Of a stretch of DNA of 64,000 nucleotides, positions 57,935 through 64,000 are shown piece by piece; the stretch's first letter is position 1; the number at the start of each line of letters is the position of its first letter. The DNA is from Diorhabda sublineata (lineage: Eukaryota; Arthropoda; Insecta; Coleoptera; Chrysomelidae). Where the stretch lies: assembly GCF_026230105.1 (NCBI RefSeq), contig NC_079484.1:8137805-8201804 (forward strand), given 5' to 3'. The translations under genes and the position numbers were made by a program. Under the pieces are notes generated by a model. It made no database searches. It was not told the DNA's origin and saw only the letters and a list, made by a program, of their open reading frames with translations.

Positions 57935-59014
57935 TTACAATAAGTGTTCAAAATGAGTACCATTCACTTCCATACAATGGTATAATCTATTTTGAAGTGC
58001 CTCTCTGACATTGCTTAATACGGCTGGATTTAATTGTCGACATTCATTGTCTATCCTCTCTCGTAAATCATCCAGAGAGTCTGGTTGGGTAGCATAAACT
58101 TTTGTTTTTAAATACCCCCATAAAAAGAAGTCTAGGGGTGTTAAATCCGGTGACCTAGGTGGCCACTCCATCATCTGCCCCCTTCTACCTATCCAACGAG
58201 TGGGGAATGTTTCGTTTAAAAATTGTCGGACAGGCATAGCATAGTGTGGGGGAGCTCCGTCTTGTTGAAATACTAGTAAATCTTCGGAAAGGTTATCATC
58301 ATTTTCTATTATTGTTGTAATACGTGGGTCAACCCCTTCCCTGAGTAACTCAAGATATGATTCACCATTTAAATTTCCGTTGATGAAGAAAGGTCCGACA
58401 ATGCGGTCACCTAGGATACCACACCAAACGTTTAACTTTTGGGGATGTTGTGTATGGAATTCACGCATAATATGTGGATCACTTTCAGCCCAATATCTAC
58501 AATTATGCCTACTTACTAAGCCATTTAATGACCATGAGCATTCATCAGAAAAGCAAATATTGTTTAACAATTGGGGATTGTTATTGATAATTTGCGTCAT
58601 TGATTCGCAAAACTCTAAACGACGATCAAAATCATCTTCATTCAACTCGTGCACCAACTTAACTTTGTATGGGTGGTACTTGAATTTATGTAGAACTCGG
58701 AAAACTGTAGAAGATGAAACACCGATCGCTCTACTTATTGTTGACAACGATTGGGGTTGTTGAGCCTCTAAGCTGACTTGCCCTAAAATTGCCACTTGGA
58801 TTGCTTCGTTATTTACGAGTCCCTCTCGCTTATGCACTTTATTGCAAACAGACCCTGTTGTGGTAAATTTCTCCATCAGTTGAATTACATACTTATGAGT
58901 TGCATGTCTTCTGTCATGTAATTTGTTAAATATTCTAGCAGCAGCTCTTGCGCAATTATTATTTTGGTAGTATAAACCTACAATTTCAATTCTTTCTTGT
59001 AAAGAGTAAACCAT
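57935..59014 (-). CDS. DD-D transposase, mariner/IS630 superfamily, intact
   Basis: Cut-and-paste transposase of 359 aa that would bind the terminal repeats and cut at TA sites in the nucleus. An N-terminal helix-turn-helix region at residues 1-60 (YSLQERIEIVGLYYQNNNCA, typical of DUF4817-type domains) is followed by a second one at about 91-111 (STISRAIGVSSSTVFRVLHK). The catalytic Asp residues are D157 in FSDEC, D252 in QQDGAPPHY and D295 in SPDLTPLDFF, with 42 residues between the last two by my count, longer than the 34 of classical mariner. The block RWIGRRGQMMEWPPRSPD precedes the third Asp. I chose the ATG at 59,014; the frame is open 10 codons further upstream to a TTG, but similarity to copy 1 and family starts favour MVYSL. 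AATAAA follows the stop within the terminal repeat. The frame on the opposite strand (58,380-58,763) is a shadow. Confidence 0.95.
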   Translation of the reverse strand: MVYSLQERIEIVGLYYQNNNCARAAARIFNKLHDRRHATHKYVIQLMEKFTTTGSVCNKVHKREGLVNNEAIQVAILGQVSLEAQQPQSLSTISRAIGVSSSTVFRVLHKFKYHPYKVKLVHELNEDDFDRRLEFCESMTQIINNNPQLLNNICFSDECSWSLNGLVSRHNCRYWAESDPHIMREFHTQHPQKLNVWCGILGDRIVGPFFINGNLNGESYLELLREGVDPRITTIIENDDNLSEDLLVFQQDGAPPHYAMPVRQFLNETFPTRWIGRRGQMMEWPPRSPDLTPLDFFLWGYLKTKVYATQPDSLDDLRERIDNECRQLNPAVLSNVREALQNRLYHCMEVNGTHFEHLL

Positions 59015-59136
59015 TTCAGAGAAACAAAATAAATAATGTATCAAATTACACTATCAATAGTGACTACAAATACTAGTTGACAATGTCAAACTTTAATAAA
59101 AAGTAGAGTTTTTTGTTGTTTGGATTTTTTAAGTAG

Positions 59137-59530
59137 AATAAATAGCACAGTTAAAAAGATTAAAGAGTTTGAACTGTTGTACAACCCATTTTAGTACAGG
59201 CAAATAAGGTGAAAGTAAATAATAAGTAAAATTTGTGCTCTTAAAAGAAAAATTGTTTATCTCATAAACTAACCACTTTAACCTACAAGTATTATACATT
59301 TTTGAAATCAGCTCAAAGAGGAGTATCCAAATTTTACATAAAAAATATGAAAAGTAATTTAAAAAAATAAAGGGGATGCTGCTAGGGGTGAGGGGGTGGC
59401 TTTTCCAGTAAGTTTAAATAAGCCATAATGCTTGCCCCTTCCAACATAAATTGACGTGTTTTTGGATTTTTTCTAAGTACCAGTATTACAAAAGTTATTA
59501 AAGGTGGATACTTTTATCTGAAAAGCACTG
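59137..59530. repeat. Right terminal inverted repeat, transposon copy 2
   Basis: 394 bp, beginning AATAAATAGCACAG and ending GCACTG before TA. Confidence 0.9.
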
Positions 59531-59747
59531 TATATTGTAAGTTCAGGAAGGATGGGATAAAATTTGAAAGCCCACATTCTATGATATACTATTCTATTCA
59601 CTATTTACCTATTTCTTCTTCTTCTTTCTCCTTCTTCTTTTACCTATTTCTTCTTTTTTTACATCTCCGTACTTTTACGTACACAATATATTTTTAGGCA
59701 TTAAAAAATATGGTGATAAGGAAATTTTAAAAAATATTTTTTACCTA

Positions 59748-59922
59748 ATTTCTTCTGTAGCCTTAAACTAACCCATCATTGTAATCTCCATCTAACAAAA
59801 TACGATGAAACGTTCATGAGCATTAAGAACATAAAAAAGCACATAAGATAAAGTCTGGTGCTCATGACTATTGGAGGGAATGAGTACAAAAGTTAACAAC
59901 TATTGTTTATAAGATGGTATTC
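59748..59922. repeat. Inner inverted repeat, right arm
   Basis: Inverted counterpart of 56,590-56,750. The transposon copy 2 lies between the two arms. Confidence 0.8.
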
Positions 59923-59989
59923 CGTTCTAGCCGTTGGCGATATTCCTTCTGAATACACTGTTCAAACCACCACTACACCAACACTCACA

Positions 59990-60116
59990 ATTATACTATC
60001 TTACGCGCGTTTCGATAACCAAGTTATCGTCTTCAGAGACTGAAGGTAAACTAAACTAAACTTCAGTCTCTGAAGATGATAACTTGTTTATCGAAACGCG
60101 CGTAAGATAGTGTAAT
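59990..60116. repeat. Near-perfect palindrome, 56-bp arms
   Basis: Arms 59,990-60,045 and 60,061-60,116 differ at only 3 of 56 positions and are separated by 15 nt. Core words are CTTACGCGCGTTTCGATAA and AGTTATCGTCTTCAGAGACT. A degenerate relative is at 23,781-23,870. It is GC-richer than its context and has no coding potential. Confidence 0.92.
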
Positions 60117-60119
60117 TTT

Positions 60120-60729
60120 GTCTATTTTCGACTTTATCTTTATTAGCGAAGAATTTGGTAATATAATCACAACTTGTTAATTAAAGACTGATACTTATAG
60201 ATATCATCCACGTCACAATTCTTTCATGTCACTTGGAAAATTACATTGTTGTCTTTGTGACGCGTATAATGTACTTTCTAAAAGAATATGTCTTACAGTA
60301 AGTTCTTTATTTTGAATTATTCTTAGTCTATTTACTATTACTTGTTTTGGTGGATTACTGCATATACGCGGCTACGGTCCAGCACTTTCCTTAATTTGTT
60401 CTAGTTTTTGAAATGATCTTCAGCACTCAAGCCAGTGAAGATTAATTTTCATTCTAATATGTTTTCACCGTAGCGTCTTTTGCGTGTTTGCAAGCATCTT
60501 CAAATCTTTGTATCCCTTGATAAGAGGGCGCCCACAAAAATCTAGCATCTAAGTTGTTGTTTTGTATTTATTTCTTGATTTGTAATTTAAGAGGGTTGTT
60601 GCTATATATATTTTCTAATGAGCTGAATAAATTTAAGGAGTGCATCGGTGTATATTTTATGGAAGTTAGAAGAATTTATCTATGGATTTGATATCCTTAA
60701 TACATGACTGTTATCCTTAACATGAAATT
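60120..60729. other. Spacer between inverted-repeat arms
   Basis: AT-rich sequence between the palindrome and the outer right arm. It has no counterpart on the left side that I can align. Confidence 0.45.
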
Positions 60730-61040
60730 CAAAGTAATTTTCTTCGAAAACCGCATTCACAACTATAATAAATTTCACATTCAACCTATCTAACAGTGAT
60801 ATTTCGATGTTTTATAGAAATTTGTACGGTTTGCATAGGTTCAATTTTAAAAAACCATAACTTGGATACAAACTCATATTTGGTGTATGATACATGAATA
60901 TTGGCAGATTAAAAAGCGGGCTTTATTGGATTTGTTTATATAGGTAGTAGATAATCTCGTGTACAAATACTATAAATGCCTGGATTGTAGTCGTTAACAA
61001 TTTGATACTTCGAATGATTTGTGTAAACGGAAATACATCA
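60730..61040. repeat. Outer inverted repeat, right arm
   Basis: Inverted counterpart of 55,401-55,690. Similarity fades beyond TATTTCCGTTTACA-type sequence at the outer edge, which marks the element or duplication border. Confidence 0.8.
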
Positions 61041-61554
61041 TCGATGAGAATCAATTAATGACTAACCCAAACGTTCGATTGATTATAACTAAATAAAAAT
61101 AGAGTATTTTTTTTACAAGATAGAAAGCTTCCAGATTTTCTTATAACTTCATGTCAAAAAAGAAAGCATCCATAACTAATTAAATTAATGTGACAATGTA
61201 CAGATATAGAAAAGTTTTCCTATTTAAAATATATAATAATACTCAGAAAACTTTGTTATACATAAAATTTTGAATACAAAAAAAGATATTAACTTGTATT
61301 AAAGTCTATTTATTGAAGAAAAATAGTTAATCGAAACATATTTACCCAAAGTACAAGTGATCAGGGTTGAAAATACCCAAGCCGAGTATGTGATATGAAT
61401 TTTGAACAAATTGCGCAATTATTATTTCAAAAATATATAATGTAAACGCGACGTTCAGAATAGACATAAAGTGAACGACTAAAATATGGAACACATTCAT
61501 TCAAAAATCAATTTAGCCTTTTATTGTTATTATTATCAACTTGAAAAACAATGT
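61041..61554. other. AT-rich stretch, nothing recognised
   Basis: AATAAA on the minus strand at 61,520-61,525 belongs to the candidate coding stretch described next. Otherwise empty. Confidence 0.45.
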
Positions 61555-61785
61555 TCAACCTTGAACATTTGAAGATGATACTTCTGAAATATTTGCCGTT
61601 TTGGAAATAACTTCATCAACAGTCTTTTCATTATTTTTAGTTCTCTTCTTAGGCGGTGTATAGCTTATGTTAACAACTTCATCCTCTGTCTCCTGCAGTA
61701 CGATAATACTATGCTGTCGCTGTACTACACCTGATCTAACGGCTTCTCCAGCGATGCGGCGCTCGTTCCTCCTCCCCGGTTTTTA
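61555..61785 (-). other. Candidate 3' coding exon or transposon protein tail, unidentified
   Basis: Minus-strand frame open for 76 codons after an in-frame stop, ending TGA at 61,555-61,557, with AATAAA about 30 nt further. The peptide is hydrophilic and looks protein-like: NERRIAGEAVRSG, then SIIVLQETEDEVVNISYT, PPKKRTKNNEKTVDEVIS and a Ser/Asn-rich end. There is no ATG and no clear acceptor. The start is GC-rich (CCGGGGAGGAGG). The block beginning about 60 bp upstream is a dispersed repeat also at 5.9 kb, so a transposon origin is more likely than a host gene. I do not recognise the family. Confidence 0.4.
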
Positions 61786-61843
61786 TTTGTGGTATATTAT
61801 GGTACCACTGATTTACACAAATAACGATGCCGAGCCGTGTTTC

Positions 61844-61922
61844 GCCCATGATATTTACGTGCTGACCACGCATTGATCATTGTTTTAGTTTACTATTTTT
61901 CTTCGATAAATATACTTTAAAA
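61844..61922. repeat. Dispersed repeat block, copy B
   Basis: Matches 5,904-5,976 (GATCATTGTTTTAGTTTACT, ATTTTTCTTCGATAAATA), same orientation. Confidence 0.55.
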
Positions 61923-61929
61923 GTTTGTT

Positions 61930-63198
61930 CAAAAAACAAATTGTGCTCAAGGGGCATATAGGGCTTAAATGTTTGCCCTATACATTTTCACTTTCCTCGG
62001 GAATAAGTAAAAAGCTTCTTTTGGTCAACTTAATGAAAGGAAGGCCTTATTTAGGAGTGTTTATTCTAATAAGACCTACAAATTGGCCCTAAGAAGCTAC
62101 AGGAAATTTTTTAGAGTGGCTTAAATCGAAAAATAAAACAGGTTACTTAGAAAATGAGTATCAAGGTACAAAAGTATTGAAGTACAAAAGAAAGAAAGTG
62201 AAGAAATAACGAAGATTTTCAAAATTATTCGATACAATATATATTTTAATGATTAATAGACATTCAAAGTGCATGTAGCTCATGAAGAAATACACGTTAT
62301 TTTTCCTTCTGTGTTGAGCTCACACATTCCTTATAAACGTATATAAGGTACATTGTACAAGGACTCATATCCAAGGCTTTAGACCGTTTCCACAAAGAGC
62401 AATACCAGTTTTCGACCACTTTTTGATTCTTATTCTTTGCTACTTTTTTCTGTTTATGCACCCTGTTCGTTTTGTTCTCCAAAAAGTCTTTGTGTGGCTT
62501 TGTAATTTGAAACTACTTTTTTTTTCTTCAATATCAGATGTCAGCAGGATAGCAGCAAGATTCGATTGATACTTTCTGAAGTATTTCGTAGTGAATAAGG
62601 GTCTTCGTCTGTAGTAGATTCATATATTTGTCGTCATCGTCTTCTTTGGCTTGGCACATCTGTTTAAATTTGCTTGATTGGTATTATTTTTAGAAAGTAG
62701 TATGGAATCATTTTCTGCTGACGTATTTAGGAAAGTAGTTGAAGATTAGAAACATCGCTACATCTGAAAGAAAAATGTATCCATGACACAAATTATTGAC
62801 TTGTTATACTCGATTTGGGGTCTATTAATTTGAAGCATTTGATAATTTTACTCGTACTTTTGTTCAAAACAGTTTGAAGATTGAGTTGGAATCCGTTTTC
62901 ATAAAGGTTGAATGCACATTGCAGCTTGTCAGTAACTCCGACTCGAGGCGATATCAAAAATAATTATTCACATTGTACAATGAGTTTAGTTTCTTTAGCA
63001 ACAATCATTCTTTTGATTTACGTCTAGTGCAATATGACTTAATCGATCTTTTACTAATAATTCCAGTTTTTTCTCATAAAATATGGGAAATCTTCGTTGC
63101 GTTTATGTATGTATGAAAAAAGCGTCTAAGACACTTGTGAGTTATATTGCTAATTTTTACGATTAAGATAATCAATCTGTTTTGTACTTTCGCCAGTC
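61930..63198. other. Stretch with one Lys-rich frame, otherwise nothing
   Basis: The minus-strand frame at 62,297-62,482 (61 codons, ATG start) is Lys-rich (HKQKKVAKNKNQKVV) and reads protein-like, but no homologue comes to mind. The rest is featureless. Confidence 0.35.
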
Positions 63199-63340
63199 AA
63201 TTAGTTATGTCGAAGCGTTATTTTTGGTATACTAAATTATGGTCTCGCTGATCTAACAAGAGTACCATCTCTAACTGTTTCTATCGCTTGTTTCAATTGC
63301 TCCTCAGACCATAAAGGCATAGGCACTTTAACTTTTCTAT
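63199..63340 (-). mobile_element. Pogo/Tigger-type relic: psq helix-turn-helix
   Basis: The minus strand reads PLWSEEQLKQAIETVRDGTL, VRSARP, a stop, then FSIPKITLRHN. This is the pipsqueak-type helix-turn-helix (W-EE-L--AI--V--G--S---A---F-IPK-TL) that opens pogo-family transposases and also occurs in some host proteins. An Ala-position stop breaks it. No catalytic DDE block is recognised further down. Confidence 0.65.
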
Positions 63341-63344
63341 AATA

Positions 63345-64000
63345 AAACAACCCTAATTATAGACTTCTATTTTCCAAGTAATGCTTCGGAGCCAATTACA
63401 CAAACAAAAACGAAAATTGTAAAAGTTGCGTTGCTAGAAAACACCACTGGAGCTGAATTGCTTTTTGTGATGCGACATATTATGGCGCAAACTGTAATGC
63501 CGGTAACTTATGTTTCAGACTTTATACTTTTAGTTTACGATTTTGATCGTCCCCTTGGACACGTATGGAAATACAAATAACATGATGTTTCTTATTTCCA
63601 TGTTATATTAGCACAATTCCTGAAATTCATCAAAAAATTTTTGCAGGTTTTAGTGGTTTCATTCATAGGAAGCAAGCATCTTCTTCTTGTTTGTTGGTAG
63701 AGTCTCCAATGGGATCATTCATTTCGAAAAAGTACAACACACAGATGCCCTTTTAGGTCCAAAAATTTTTGGTTAATTTCATGTCATATTTCTTCAGGAG
63801 ATACTGTGGAATCTTTATCGCCGATGAAAAAAATTATCAAAGCATAATTGAAAACTAAAACCAGGATATTATTCGTGAAAAATACAGATTGCGCAAGATC
63901 TCAACTTTCTATAGTCGTTTTTTCCTTTCTTAGTTCATGATGAATTCATTCATGCATAGTCTTTACTTCTGCCATCATGTTCAGGGAAACAATTTGAGAA
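63345..64000. other. Window end, nothing recognised
   Basis: No supported feature. Confidence 0.45.

Larger units (their letters stand above)
57521..59530 (-). mobile_element. Mariner/IS630-type transposon, copy 2, apparently intact
   Basis: 2,010-bp element flanked by TA (57,519-57,520 and 59,531-59,532), with ends CAGTGCTTTTCAGATAAAAG inverted. The left terminal repeat is 57,521-57,928 (408 bp) and the right 59,137-59,530 (394 bp); the left has a small insertion near 57,835. A single uninterrupted transposase gene lies between them on the minus strand. It is nearly identical to copy 1 at 9,302-11,292. It is inserted between the inner arms of the nested inverted repeat. Intact ends, target duplication and open frame make recent activity plausible. 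Confidence 0.95.

Noticed and set aside
58380..58763. 127-codon frame antisense to the intact transposase
   Set aside because: A shadow of the transposase; the same shadow occurs opposite copy 1 at 10,069-10,254.
1..64000. tRNA, rRNA, CRISPR arrays, bacterial operons, ribosome binding sites
   Set aside because: None recognised; introns, TATA/initiator promoters and transposon content show eukaryotic DNA, where such bacterial features are not expected.

Overview
This is AT-rich eukaryotic DNA from an arthropod, almost certainly an insect. The only host genes I can assemble with confidence are three cuticular-protein genes of the CPR family, RR-2 type (chitin-binding Rebers-Riddiford domain). 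They have GT-AG introns, TATA boxes and AATAAA signals. The order of insect is not determinable from the sequence; a beetle-like genome rich in mariner elements is a guess only.

Layout. Gene 1 is on the minus strand: four exons from 19,585 down to 8,032, 229 aa. Its chitin-binding domain is split between exons 2 and 3 by a 7.1-kb intron, and a mariner-type transposon sits in intron 3. From 20 to 35 kb there is no recognisable host gene, only decayed LINE, mariner and Harbinger pieces and short repeats. Gene 2 is on the plus strand: a four-codon first exon at 35,815, a 9.2-kb intron and a long second exon ending at 45,685, 235 aa. Gene 3 is on the minus strand: exon 1 at 52,732-52,721 and exon 2 at 50,767-50,069, 236 aa. 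Genes 2 and 3 converge. All three first coding exons are exactly 12 nt and stop after codon 4 of the signal peptide in phase 0, so the three look like diverged paralogues of a CPR cluster. The proteins would be secreted by epidermal cells and bind chitin in hard cuticle.

Mobile DNA dominates the rest. The main element is a mariner/IS630-type transposon with about 0.4-kb terminal inverted repeats. The copy at 57,521-59,530 has an intact 359-aa transposase; the copy at 9,302-11,292 is broken by a stop codon and a 5-bp deletion. A full-length but dead tyrosine recombinase of apparent Crypton type lies in intron 2 of gene 1. There are also a ZBED5-like hAT relic, a PIF/Harbinger deletion derivative, at least seven clear mariner/Tc1 relics, at least eight LINE fragments, several MITE-like inverted repeats, a 56-bp-arm palindrome, and a nested set of inverted repeats spanning 55.4-61.0 kb.

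Limits. Relic boundaries are approximate because I read them from translated similarity to remembered family motifs, without database searches. No tRNA, rRNA or CRISPR array was recognised.
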